A stretch of DNA of 64,000 bases from JBFHIJ01 sp963678775 (GCA_963678775.2 CAXXGR010000007.1:434001-498000); one strand, 5' to 3'; positions 36,755-44,672 are shown, counted from the stretch's first letter. Program-made: numbers and translations. The notes: a model not told the origin generated them from the sequence alone.

Positions 36755-37303
36755 ATGAATAAAAGAAGCTTTTCTGTCGTCTTAATTATATTCAGTATTA
36801 TTATAATATTTTTAGGATTGTTTGTATATATGACAGATTTACTTTACTTTAATCTCCATAATGATATGTTATATTATTCGGAGTCAATTCAAGATTCTAA
36901 GGAACATAATGTGTTTTTGGAAGAGTATAGGGTCGATACAACTAAATCAGATTTAATTCTATTTGGAGCAGATAAAATCGAAGAAATCTGGGTTGAATAT
37001 TCAGCTTTAACTTCTAATGATAGAAGATATCCAAAGATAGATAGTAACGATATTACTGTGATTATCAAGATGAATAAAGAAATTATGACCAGACATAGAT
37101 CATGGTCTTTGAATCATTTTTCTAAAACGAAAGGGGAAGACAATCTCCTATCATTATCAAGCAGTCAAACAACTTTAAATGTAATTGAAAAAGACACTTT
37201 GGAATTCACTATTTTTGCTTATCCCTACTACAATAAACTTGAACCTGTGTTGGGCAATCCAAGAAAACAAGGTAAACTTGTTTGTTGGAAAGTTAAAAAG
37301 TAA
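36755..37303 (+). CDS. membrane-anchored putative immunity protein (family member 1)
   Basis: 182 residues: an N-terminal membrane helix (about 7-30), then a soluble domain probably outside the cytoplasm. It is related to the proteins at 41900-42451 and 44793-45356: shared pattern SI(Q/S)(D/E)SK...FL.EY/F.V...(K/Q)SDL or SNL, then (I/E)W-E-YA/S..SNDRR/YRYPKID. ATG at 36755 has AAGGGGAC nearby. No toxin tail directly precedes it, so the partner seems lost. Related copies follow Rhs tails, which is why an immunity role is proposed. Confidence 0.6.
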   Translation: MNKRSFSVVLIIFSIIIIFLGLFVYMTDLLYFNLHNDMLYYSESIQDSKEHNVFLEEYRVDTTKSDLILFGADKIEEIWVEYSALTSNDRRYPKIDSNDITVIIKMNKEIMTRHRSWSLNHFSKTKGEDNLLSLSSSQTTLNVIEKDTLEFTIFAYPYYNKLEPVLGNPRKQGKLVCWKVKK

Positions 37304-37333
37304 TAATAAATATAAAGACATAAATATAATAAT

Positions 37334-37374
37334 GTTAGGGCAATCCGTATTAAATTTAGTATAATTGTCCTAAC
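37334..37374 (+). terminator. cassette-end hairpin before Rhs tail 1
   Basis: 11-bp stem (37334-37344 with 37364-37374, one G-U pair), 19-base loop, no strong T-run. It lies 34 bases before the Rhs tail. Confidence 0.5.
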
Positions 37375-37407
37375 GTTCTAATATCCTAATATTCAATTCT
37401 GTTATAC

Positions 37408-37551
37408 TTCCTGCAGCAAGATCCGCTCTTTGAAATATTCACAGACCATTCCTCCTACAGCTTTGGTTTTAACAACCCTGTGATGTTTGGCGATCCAAGT
37501 GGTATGGCACCTGAGAAACATAAGGGTGGTGGCGATGTGTTGTTGGCAAGT
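37408..37551 (+). repeat. Rhs-core end, copy 1
   Basis: Encodes FLQQDPLFEIFTDHSSYSFG followed by FNNPVMFGDPSGMAPEKHKG. The frame is open only from 37390 and has no ATG before 37483. Confidence 0.9.
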
Positions 37552-38472
37552 GATGCGTTATATAAAAATTTAGGACTTTACTCTGGGACAACTACGGCAT
37601 CTTATGAAGTTGTGAAACATCGAGAAAGAGTTCTGGTTGGGGTGCAGCGTTATGAAATAGGAGGACGTAGTGTGAATAATCCTGATGGGCCAGTATCTTT
37701 GGCTCTTAACCCATTGACTCTAGAAAAAAAACAATATGGCTATGTTGGTGTCTATGAAATGCAGGAAGTCAGCACGGTAGTCAAAATTGCGGGTGGAGTA
37801 CCTTCTGGTGGCCTCGGCCCAGGTGGTGGCGGTGAAGGTGGTTTGAATGCTGCTAATGATAATACTTATACTAATTCTTGGGAAGACGTCTTAAATTCAT
37901 TTGATTTAAGTAATGTTAGAAGTGATTTAAGTAGTAAGTTTACAGATGATTTAAAACAAATGTATGATGCATATCCTAGTTACTTTGAAGATTTAGAAGA
38001 ATTAAAAGCTCCACTAAAAGTACAAATTATTTCAGCTTCATCTATACTCACGGACGATAAAAAAGCTAAGGGTTATGATGGACAAGGTGCAAAATTAACC
38101 TTACATCCAGATGGAACTCAAACTTTATTTGTTGCTGAAGAATATTATAATGGAGGTACTTCTAACTATAATGCACTAACTAGGCAAGGATATTTTGGTT
38201 CTTATACAAGTCAAAGTGGTTATAAATTTTCTGGTCCGTATCCAAAGACGGCTTGGATGGCGGTTGCGCATGAATTAGCTCATTTATTTGATTTTTTTGA
38301 TCTAGGAGACAGTTTTTTTGATTTAGATGAAACCTATATGGAATATCATGCAGATTATATGAAAGAAAAAATGATGGATGCAATGGGAATGCCTCATGTA
38401 AATCAAGGTATTTCATGGTGGGACATCTGGATACTAAGATGGAATATCGGATTACATAAATGGATGCAATAG
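37480..38472 (+). CDS. headless Rhs toxin tail with HExxH zinc-metallopeptidase-like domain (module 1)
   Basis: Coordinates start at the first GTG, inside the Rhs tail; the homologous frame begins at 37408. Order: Rhs-core end, a spacer (LYSGTTTASYEVVKHRERVL), a Gly-rich linker (GGLGPGGGGEGGLNAANDN, about residues 110-128) and a C-terminal domain of about 200 residues. The domain contains AVAHELAHLFDF (HExxH at 38269-38283) and downstream acidic residues in DLDETYMEYHAD that could supply the third zinc ligand. Related to the tail at 39653-40381 (shared FDLS-V, PSYF-DL, LF-AEEY, HExxH). Two lipoprotein genes follow. Expected to be silent unless recombined onto an rhs gene. Confidence 0.7.
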   Translation: MMFGDPSGMAPEKHKGGGDVLLASDALYKNLGLYSGTTTASYEVVKHRERVLVGVQRYEIGGRSVNNPDGPVSLALNPLTLEKKQYGYVGVYEMQEVSTVVKIAGGVPSGGLGPGGGGEGGLNAANDNTYTNSWEDVLNSFDLSNVRSDLSSKFTDDLKQMYDAYPSYFEDLEELKAPLKVQIISASSILTDDKKAKGYDGQGAKLTLHPDGTQTLFVAEEYYNGGTSNYNALTRQGYFGSYTSQSGYKFSGPYPKTAWMAVAHELAHLFDFFDLGDSFFDLDETYMEYHADYMKEKMMDAMGMPHVNQGISWWDIWILRWNIGLHKWMQ

Positions 38473-38481
38473 GAATAAAAT

Positions 38482-38985
38482 ATGAAAAAATTATTATTTA
38501 TATTCGCGAGCATAATGCTTTTTCTTTTGTCTTGTAAAAGTATAAGAAATACAAAAGAAGATGATCTACTAATACAAAATATGAGAAGTATTTTATCTGA
38601 GTTGTTGAATTCAGAAAATCCAATCTTATACTATAAGGATTTTAATAAAAATAAGATAGTAAATGTTGAGGAATATAGACTGGAAGAGAATGATACTACG
38701 CAATTAAAATCTTTCATTTCCTATTACAAAATTAGAAAGAGTCAAGGGGATAAGGTCGAATGGAAAGATCTTTTTTTAAGTCATTATACTCCAATAATGT
38801 CAACTAGTAAATATTATGGGGAAGCTACTAGATTATTAATATCTGTTGAAATTGCAGATTCTTGTTTTTCTTTTATATTTATTAAATATTATAAGCAAAT
38901 AGCCTTGGTTTCTTTTGGAACCTGTAAAGATATGGATCCTTTTAATCATTATCATGGAGTTTCTTGTGAAAAAGAAGGCAAGTAA
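38482..38985 (+). CDS. putative lipoprotein, immunity candidate A of module 1
   Basis: 167 residues with a lipoprotein signal (MKKLLFIFASIMLFLLSC, C18). It starts ten bases after the zincin tail and overlaps the next gene by 20 bases. It matches in size, signal and position the gene at 40391, which follows the second zincin tail, so the pair of lipoproteins travels with this toxin type. An envelope location for the immunity protein would imply the toxin acts outside the cytoplasm. Confidence 0.65.
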   Translation: MKKLLFIFASIMLFLLSCKSIRNTKEDDLLIQNMRSILSELLNSENPILYYKDFNKNKIVNVEEYRLEENDTTQLKSFISYYKIRKSQGDKVEWKDLFLSHYTPIMSTSKYYGEATRLLISVEIADSCFSFIFIKYYKQIALVSFGTCKDMDPFNHYHGVSCEKEGK

Positions 38986-39526
38986 TGTATTAAGTATTAT
39001 TTTAATTATATTTTTCTATGGATGTAATACCTTATCTGTTGATATCTCTGATAGTACAGTTTCATTTGAAACATCAGAACACAAAATTGAATTTGAAACA
39101 AGCACATTCTCAGAATATTTACCACTTCAGAGAGAATTATATGGTGGGAGATTCGAGGTTGAACGTATTCATTCTTTTTGGATTAGAGAAGATTGGTATA
39201 TACATTTTTTTATTGAGCAAACTGAATCTATAAAATCTACATCTTACTTCTGCAAACAAACTTTAAGTAGTATACATTCAAAAAATGCTAATCTACGAGG
39301 ACAAAGTACTTTTGTATTGAACAGGTTCGCAGGAGAGGCTCTTTCTTATTTTATGAAAGATTCTATTATGTCTCCTGAAGAAAAAGAAACTGGCATGATG
39401 TATTTTTATAATCATCTAGGAAATTTTAGTATGATATTAGAAGTTGTCAAATACAACTATACTTCTAATGACAAACCCGAGTTTCAAAATATCTTGAATC
39501 GCTTTACAATAAAAGAAAAAGACTAA
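38966..39526 (+). CDS. putative lipoprotein, immunity candidate B of module 1
   Basis: 186 residues from the GTG at 38966, chosen because GGAG lies six bases upstream and a lipoprotein signal follows (lipobox FYGC, C20). An ATG/TTG further upstream would give an implausible N-terminus. The C-terminal part (SYFMKDSIM, VVKYNYTS, FQNILNRFTI) aligns with the protein at 40873-41403 (YYVIDSAM, SKYHYTPS, FQKIIDSFEI). Ends just before a strong terminator. Confidence 0.65.
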   Translation: MKKKASNVLSIILIIFFYGCNTLSVDISDSTVSFETSEHKIEFETSTFSEYLPLQRELYGGRFEVERIHSFWIREDWYIHFFIEQTESIKSTSYFCKQTLSSIHSKNANLRGQSTFVLNRFAGEALSYFMKDSIMSPEEKETGMMYFYNHLGNFSMILEVVKYNYTSNDKPEFQNILNRFTIKEKD

Positions 39527-39541
39527 TTCGTATAGATTATC

Positions 39542-39581
39542 AAACCTCTCCAATCCCCCACAAAGAATTGGAGAGGTTTTT
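39542..39581 (+). terminator. cassette-end terminator before Rhs tail 2
   Basis: Perfect 13-bp stem (39542-39554 with 39567-39579) and T-run. Nearly the same hairpin occurs at 41419-41456. Confidence 0.9.
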
Positions 39582-39598
39582 GTATATAATACACATAG

Positions 39599-39697
39599 CT
39601 CTTTGAAATATTCACAGGTCACTCTTCCTACAGCTTCGGCTTTAACAACCCTGTGATGTTTGGCGATCCAAGCGGCATGGCACCGGAGAAACATAAG
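39599..39697 (+). repeat. Rhs-core end, copy 2
   Basis: Begins CTCTTTGAAATATTC directly after an in-frame TAG (39596-39598). Encodes LFEIFTGHSSYSFGFNNPVM followed by FGDPSGMAPEKHKG. Confidence 0.9.
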
Positions 39698-40381
39698 GGT
39701 GGTAGAGGATTGACGGGTGCTACGAATAATAATGGGAAAGTGAAACATAGTCTACTAGATGTGAAGGGCATGTTTGATTTAAGTAGTGTATCATCTATTT
39801 ATGCTGCTAAAATTACTTCTTCAATAGAAAATATTTACAAAGGAGATCCTTCATATTTTGATGATTTATGGGAAGGAGGCAATACTCAGCCTGTTAAAGT
39901 AAAGGTAGAGACTGCAAGACAAATAGCACAAAGATACGGAATGCAAGCAAAAGCTCAAAAGATGGGAGTAAAAGGTATCGGAGGTGCTGGCGGGATTATT
40001 AGATCTACCGGTCAACCATGTCTTTTTATAGCCGAAGAGTATTTTACCGATAACTTTTCCCAATATGATGCTTTTACTGCTGATTATCTAGAAAAATATA
40101 AAAATATAGATGGTAAAAAAAGCAAATATACTATAGCAGGTGTTTTGGCTCATGAAGTAACACATATAATGGATAGACTGAGACTAGGAAACATAGCATA
40201 TGCTCAATTGGATGAAAACGAACAAGAATCTTTGGCGGTCGAAGGTGCTAACTATGTCAGAAAAATTTTAAACTTGCCTCTGAAAAAAAATTCTTTTTAT
40301 AGAATTGATAAATGGATTATTTGGGGATCAATTATTGGCACAATAGGCGCAATAGTTTATAAAATTTTGTCAAAACCATAA
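39653..40381 (+). CDS. headless Rhs toxin tail with HExxH zinc-metallopeptidase-like domain (module 2)
   Basis: 242 codons from the in-tail GTG; a TAG at 39596 closes the frame upstream. The spacer and Gly-rich linker of modules 1 and 4 are missing: the Rhs end goes straight to GGRGLTGATNNNGK and then the toxin domain. The domain shares FDLSSVSS, PSYFDDLW and FIAEEYF with module 1 and has VLAHEVTHIMDRL (HExxH at 40151-40165) with Glu-rich DENEQESLAVEG downstream. A hydrophobic C-terminal segment (about 222-238, IIWGSIIGTIGAIVYKIL) is extra. Two lipoprotein genes follow. Confidence 0.7.
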   Translation: MMFGDPSGMAPEKHKGGRGLTGATNNNGKVKHSLLDVKGMFDLSSVSSIYAAKITSSIENIYKGDPSYFDDLWEGGNTQPVKVKVETARQIAQRYGMQAKAQKMGVKGIGGAGGIIRSTGQPCLFIAEEYFTDNFSQYDAFTADYLEKYKNIDGKKSKYTIAGVLAHEVTHIMDRLRLGNIAYAQLDENEQESLAVEGANYVRKILNLPLKKNSFYRIDKWIIWGSIIGTIGAIVYKILSKP

Positions 40382-40390
40382 GGTGTACAA

Positions 40391-40876
40391 ATGAAATATA
40401 TTTTCAGCTTACTATTGAGTATCATATTAGTTTCTTGTTCGACTTATTACTATCCTGACAAAAAATTGCCAGAAGACAAAGTTGAGATGATACGGAATAT
40501 GATTTTATATCCTAGTACATTAGATTCAATATTGGATCAAAATCAGATAGCTGTTGATCGAATTTATATCAGAGATTTTGACGTTATTGATTCTAGTGAA
40601 ATACAAAAAATAAAAGATTTACAGAGCTATTACAATTCTGATTCTGCTTTGTTGAGTGAAGATATAACTATTAGTAGAGTAGTTTTTTCACCAAATACCA
40701 ATATTGGCAGAGAAGGTTATACAGCTCTGGAATATCAGATAGGAGTGGTTATTAGTAATTCTAACTTTTGTATCAGATGTAGTTTTATTAGTGTGTCTAA
40801 TTTATGGTATTTATGTGATATTGAAGAATGTGGAGTTTATGAAAGACTGGCGAATCAGCTTTGGAGGGAAAAATGA
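40391..40876 (+). CDS. putative lipoprotein, immunity candidate A of module 2
   Basis: 161 residues with lipobox LVSC (C16). It starts nine bases after the zincin tail. Counterpart of the gene at 38482 by position, size and type, though the mature sequence has diverged strongly, as expected if immunity is toxin-specific. Its stop overlaps the next start (ATGA, 40873-40876). Confidence 0.65.
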   Translation: MKYIFSLLLSIILVSCSTYYYPDKKLPEDKVEMIRNMILYPSTLDSILDQNQIAVDRIYIRDFDVIDSSEIQKIKDLQSYYNSDSALLSEDITISRVVFSPNTNIGREGYTALEYQIGVVISNSNFCIRCSFISVSNLWYLCDIEECGVYERLANQLWREK

Positions 40877-41403
40877 TGAGGTATTATCTAATTTTGTCTA
40901 TTCTTTTTTTGAGTGCTTGTACTTTGTTTAAGCCTGACTCTAACTCTGCTACATTTGAATTTGGCAATGCTAAGATAAATTTTAGGTATTATAATCTTAT
41001 TCCTTATTCTACATTTAGTGTAAGAGAAAATGAATATGGTAGTTTAGCATCTGCTTCATATGCAAATAACGAATGGTATTTTTCAATTATGGCTTATGGT
41101 ACAAATGATCAAAACTACTATTCGAAAAGGAATAGAGATTTTAAGTTTGATAACTATATGTTTCAATTACAAAAAAACTTATCAAGGGATACTATTTCTT
41201 TGGAAGGTCAAACCGGAGAAATGTATAGTTATTATGTGATAGATAGTGCAATGGGTGAAGGGCACTATTTTAAATACAGATCTTTTTTTCTCATGGATAC
41301 GGCTTTTACACTGGAGTGTTCAATTTCTAAGTATCACTATACTCCATCAGACGATACAACATTTCAAAAAATCATAGATAGTTTTGAAATAATTAGGAAA
41401 TAG
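40873..41403 (+). CDS. putative lipoprotein, immunity candidate B of module 2
   Basis: 176 residues from the ATG at 40873, with GGAGG five bases upstream; a TTG at 40861 is less likely. Lipobox LSAC (C16). Related to the protein at 38966-39526 over the C-terminal half. Followed by a terminator. Confidence 0.65.
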   Translation: MMRYYLILSILFLSACTLFKPDSNSATFEFGNAKINFRYYNLIPYSTFSVRENEYGSLASASYANNEWYFSIMAYGTNDQNYYSKRNRDFKFDNYMFQLQKNLSRDTISLEGQTGEMYSYYVIDSAMGEGHYFKYRSFFLMDTAFTLECSISKYHYTPSDDTTFQKIIDSFEIIRK

Positions 41404-41418
41404 AATACATCTCAATTC

Positions 41419-41458
41419 AAACCTCTCCAATCCCCCACAAAGAATTAGAGAGGTTTTT
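41419..41458 (+). terminator. cassette-end terminator before Rhs tail 3
   Basis: 13-base arms with one mismatch (41419-41431 with 41444-41456), then TTTTT. A near copy of the hairpin at 39542-39579. Confidence 0.88.
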
Positions 41459-41472
41459 GTATATTATCATAG

Positions 41473-41703
41473 CTCTTTGAAATATTCACAGACCATTCCT
41501 CCTACAGCTTTGGCTTTAACAACCCGGTGATGTTTGGCGATCCAAGCGGCATGGCACCTGAGAAACATAAGGGTGGAGGTGATGTGCTGCTGGGGAGTGG
41601 TTCGTTATTTAAATATTTGGGACTTTACTCTGGGATAACTACGGCATCTTATGCTGTTGTGACTCATCTAGAAAGAGTTCTGGTTGGGATGCAGCGTTAT
41701 GTG
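41473..41703 (+). repeat. Rhs-core end and spacer, copy 3
   Basis: Begins directly after an in-frame TAG (41470-41472). The similarity to module 1 continues through the spacer (LYSGITTASYAVV...VLVGMQRYV) to about 41703 and then stops abruptly. Confidence 0.88.
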
Positions 41704-41894
41704 CTGCAGGTTTGCCATCATACTATGGTAATACAAATGAACGTTCCTCAGGTTTGTGGATGATTGGATTACATAGTTTTTGGGGTATGTTTGCTTCAGA
41801 CAATGCTCCAAATATCATATTTAGAATGAATGCATGTATGAATGGAGCTAGCATTATAAATTTGAATAAAATACGGTCATTAATACTAAGGTAA
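41527..41894 (+). pseudogene. degenerate Rhs toxin tail (module 3), frame-broken
   Basis: The Rhs/spacer frame reads to a stop at 41761-41763. The likely tail is in another frame: from about 41700 CAAGLPSYYGNTNERSSGLW continues to a stop at 41892-41894. The join falls where module 3 departs from module 1, so it looks like an out-of-frame recombination. Too little of the tail remains to assign an activity. The stop is five bases before the immunity-like gene at 41900. Confidence 0.6.
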
Positions 41895-41899
41895 TAACA

Positions 41900-42451
41900 A
41901 TGCAAAAGAGTAAAATAATCGTTTTTATTATTGTAATAATGTTAATTATAGTTGGAATAGTATTCATTCCAAAAGTTATTAATTATAGATTCTTAAATGG
42001 TATGGAACAAATGACGGGAAGTATTTCTGAATCTAAAACACTTGGACTATTTTTAAAAGAATTTAAAGTATCAAAAGAAAAATCAAACTTACGTTTTTTG
42101 AAAGATATTCGTTTTGAAGACATTTGGCTTGAGAATTATGCTGATTTTTCAAATGACTATAGATTTCCTAAAATAGATACTTCACGAATCAGATTATGTC
42201 TAAAAATGGATGCCGAGGTATTAAAAGATAGAACTATCTGGTATTTAGATGGACTTTCTCTCAGAGAAGAATGCTCAGATATTTGGTACATGAGAAGTAC
42301 TATATGGGAATCCAGGTATTATAAATTGAAAAATGACACAGTCTATATCAGAGTGTTAAAAGATGGGTTACCTAGATCGACTTCTCAATTGGAATTCGGA
42401 AAATCTAAAAATATATCAGAAATTGGCTTAATCGTATTAGTTCAAAAATAG
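41900..42451 (+). CDS. membrane-anchored putative immunity protein (family member 2)
   Basis: 183 residues with an N-terminal membrane helix (about 6-25) and an extracytoplasmic domain. Related to the proteins at 36755 and 44793 (SISESKTLGLFLKEFKV, IWLENYADFSNDYRFPKID). It follows the broken tail of module 3, where an immunity gene would be expected. Named family unknown. Confidence 0.6.
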   Translation: MQKSKIIVFIIVIMLIIVGIVFIPKVINYRFLNGMEQMTGSISESKTLGLFLKEFKVSKEKSNLRFLKDIRFEDIWLENYADFSNDYRFPKIDTSRIRLCLKMDAEVLKDRTIWYLDGLSLREECSDIWYMRSTIWESRYYKLKNDTVYIRVLKDGLPRSTSQLEFGKSKNISEIGLIVLVQK

Positions 42452-42557
42452 AGTCTATTTCAATTATATTCTGCCAGGATATATAAACTAAGTAATCCCC
42501 CTCGTACAAAAAACGAGATTAAATATTTTGCTCAACGTCTAAATTACGTTATTACAA

Positions 42558-43616
42558 ATGATTGATTGTTTTCAGCAAGATCCGCTCTTTGAATTGTTTA
42601 CAGGCCATTCTTCCTATAGCTTTGGGTTTAACAATCCGGTTATGTTTGGCGATCCAAGTGGTATGGCACCGGAGAAACATAAGAGTGGAGGTGATGTGCT
42701 GCTGGGGAGTGATGATAGATTGGCTCAATACTTAGCTGATTATTCTGCAGTAACAACAGTTTTTATTTCTTATGTCTGTGTAGGAGTAGAAGAAATTCAT
42801 ACGACTACTGATGGAAGAAGTCTCAATCCTTTGAATCTTGAACGTACTATCTACCAAAATATTTATGAGTGGAAAATAATCACAGAAGGTGGCGGCGTTT
42901 CTGGTGGCCCCGGCCCAGGTGGTGGCGGTGAAGGTGGTTTAATTGCTGCTAATGATAATGGGAAGACTTCTCCAAGGCAGTATGAATATGATATGATTAA
43001 GGAGGCATTTAGTCCTTTAGTGGCATTGTTTACAGAAGCAGGTGAATATGCCAGTATGTTTGACAAAGAAGCCCTTCATACTGCGTTGGATATAATAGGC
43101 GTTGCAGATCCGTACGGCGTAGCTGATGGATTAAATGCAATAATTTATCTCGGTGAAGGAGAATGGACACAAGCCGGACTATCAGCATTTGCAATAATAC
43201 CGATAGTTGGTGATTTGGCAAAAGGTACTAAAGCGTTTAAATTCGCAGGTAAAGTAGGCGAAATATTTTATGTTCCTTCGAAATATGCAGGCAAGGTATT
43301 AAAAAACTGGCCGTGGAATAAGAACGCAGAAGTAAGCGACTTAGTATTTGGATGTGTAGAAGCTGCTTCGAAGATTGTAAAATGTGTTGACGGTGGAGAA
43401 ATAATCAAAATCACTAATAAATTTAATGAAGGTGCACAAACGTACACATTAGGAGAAGTAGTAAATAGTAAAGGAGAATTAATTGCACCTTGGTTTGAAC
43501 ATTATATTGTTAAAAAAGGTGATTGGGTATATGACAGAATTACAGGAGGTTCAGGTATGCACATTGATGAGTACAAAAAATTATTTAAAAATTCTGATTG
43601 GTTAAAATTCGAGTAG
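42558..43616 (+). CDS. headless Rhs toxin tail with pretoxin region and papain-like domain (module 4)
   Basis: 352 codons from an ATG at 42558 that lies just before the Rhs end (FQQDPLFELFTGHSSYSFGF) without a Shine-Dalgarno sequence, so the start may be fortuitous. Then spacer, Gly-rich linker (GGPGPGGGGEGGLIAANDN), a helical pretoxin-like region typical of polymorphic toxins (LDIIGVADPYGVADGLNAII, IIPIVGDLAKG), and a C-terminal domain with Cys in VFGCVEAA (codon 43353-43355), His in FEHYIVKKGDW (43500-43502) and Asp in VYDRIT (43533-43535). That C-H-D order fits papain-fold toxins. A cytoplasmic-type immunity candidate follows after six bases. Confidence 0.65.
   Translation: MIDCFQQDPLFELFTGHSSYSFGFNNPVMFGDPSGMAPEKHKSGGDVLLGSDDRLAQYLADYSAVTTVFISYVCVGVEEIHTTTDGRSLNPLNLERTIYQNIYEWKIITEGGGVSGGPGPGGGGEGGLIAANDNGKTSPRQYEYDMIKEAFSPLVALFTEAGEYASMFDKEALHTALDIIGVADPYGVADGLNAIIYLGEGEWTQAGLSAFAIIPIVGDLAKGTKAFKFAGKVGEIFYVPSKYAGKVLKNWPWNKNAEVSDLVFGCVEAASKIVKCVDGGEIIKITNKFNEGAQTYTLGEVVNSKGELIAPWFEHYIVKKGDWVYDRITGGSGMHIDEYKKLFKNSDWLKFE
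42567..42712 (+). repeat. Rhs-core end, copy 4
   Basis: Homology begins near CAGCAAGATCCGCTC and encodes QQDPLFELFTGHSSYSFGFN followed by NPVMFGDPSGMAPEKHKSGG. Confidence 0.9.
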
Positions 43617-43622
43617 ACAATA

Positions 43623-43946
43623 ATGAAAAAAATAGATAAAATCAATTTAGTTAAAATGTTTAAAATACTAGAAGTGCATCCTCAATTTTTTCCAATGGAA
43701 AAAGATTATTCTTATTTGGATGTATTTACAAACGGTTTGTTTCGAGGATTGTCTATTGTTAATAACCACAATTATAATTTGCAGTTTCAACAATTTGTAA
43801 ACGAAAAGTATCAATTAAAATTTCATAACATGTGGTGGTCATATTGTATTCTTTGCGGCCCCGCAGAAAATGACAAATCTAAAGCATGGGATTTATTTTT
43901 TGAAAATATATATGACTTTATTGATCAACTCCCGGAAGAAGAGTAA
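43623..43946 (+). CDS. putative cytoplasmic immunity protein of module 4
   Basis: 107 residues without a signal peptide or membrane helix. Acidic, ending in AWDLFFENIYDFIDQLPEEE. Closely related to the protein at 44160-44483, which also follows a copy of the same toxin tail, so the toxin end and this gene form a unit. A cytoplasmic immunity protein implies the papain-like toxin acts inside the cell. Not recognised as a named family. Confidence 0.7.
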   Translation: MKKIDKINLVKMFKILEVHPQFFPMEKDYSYLDVFTNGLFRGLSIVNNHNYNLQFQQFVNEKYQLKFHNMWWSYCILCGPAENDKSKAWDLFFENIYDFIDQLPEEE

Positions 43947-43958
43947 ATTAGATACATA

Positions 43959-43996
43959 AAAATGCTGCTATTATATTAAATTTATGGCAGCATTTT
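43959..43996 (+). terminator. cassette-end hairpin before Rhs remnant 5
   Basis: Perfect 10-bp stem AAAATGCTGC/GCAGCATTTT (43959-43968 with 43987-43996). A shorter copy lies at 44498-44532. Confidence 0.75.
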
Positions 43997-44005
43997 ATAT
44001 TGTAA

Positions 44006-44149
44006 CTCTTTGAAATATTTTCTTCTTGGACACATCATCATGCAGCTCGTAGAGGAGACTGGATATATGATAGAATTACTGGACCTGATGGTATGCATAT
44101 TAATGACTATAAAAAACTATTTAAAGAGAATGATATATTAAACTTCTAA
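44006..44149 (+). pseudogene. internally deleted copy of the module 4 toxin
   Basis: After an in-frame TAA (44003-44005), five Rhs codons (LFEIF) join directly to the last 41 residues of a papain-like tail (SWTHHHAARRGDWIYDRITG, then PDGMHINDYKKLF). The catalytic Cys region, pretoxin and linker are gone. It aligns with the end of the protein at 42558-43616 (WFEHYIVKKGDWVYDRITGG). Confidence 0.8.
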
Positions 44150-44159
44150 ATACAATAGA

Positions 44160-44483
44160 ATGAAAAAACACATAAAAGAAAAACTTATATATGATTTAAA
44201 CATCTTGGATAAACATCCAGCCTCACTTGCAGTGGAAAAAGACTACTCTTCGTTAGTAGCATTTGTTAGTGGTTTATTTACTGGATTAACTATATTAATA
44301 GAAAAAGATTTTGATTTGTTATTTAAAATTTTTTTCCAAAGTGGTTACAGTATAAAATATGACAATATGGATTGGTCAGGAATAATATTACATGGTTTGG
44401 CAGAAAATGATAAATCTAAAGCATGGGATATATTTTTTGAAAATATATATGACTTTATAGATCAACTCCCAGAAGAAGACTAA
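44160..44483 (+). CDS. putative cytoplasmic immunity protein, second copy
   Basis: 107 residues, clearly paralogous to 43623-43946 (same length; shared MEKDYS/VEKDYSS, NDKSKAWD-FFENIYDFIDQLPEE) with many changes in the middle. It follows a toxin remnant and may still protect against a related toxin. No signal peptide. Confidence 0.7.
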   Translation: MKKHIKEKLIYDLNILDKHPASLAVEKDYSSLVAFVSGLFTGLTILIEKDFDLLFKIFFQSGYSIKYDNMDWSGIILHGLAENDKSKAWDIFFENIYDFIDQLPEED

Positions 44484-44497
44484 TATTTTAGAATACC

Positions 44498-44536
44498 AAT
44501 GCTGCTATTTTATTGAATTTAATGGCAGCATTTTAT
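44498..44536 (+). terminator. cassette-end hairpin before Rhs tail 6
   Basis: 8-bp stem AATGCTGC/GCAGCATT (44498-44505 with 44525-44532) followed by TTATATT. Similar to 43959-43996. Confidence 0.65.
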
Positions 44537-44543
44537 ATTATAG

Positions 44544-44672
44544 TTCTTTGAAATATTCCCAGGCCATTCTTCCTACTCCTTTGGGTTTAACAACCCTGTG
44601 ATGTTTGGCGATCCAAGTGGTATGGCACCTGAGAAGCATAAGAGTGGTGGGGATGTGCTGCTGGGGGACTTT
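44544..44672 (+). repeat. Rhs-core end, copy 6 (counting the remnant at 44006 as copy 5)
   Basis: Begins TTCTTTGAAATATTC after an in-frame TAG (44541-44543). Encodes FFEIFPGHSSYSFGFNNPVM followed by FGDPSGMAPEKHKSGGDVLL; the sixth-codon change gives FP instead of FT. Confidence 0.88.
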
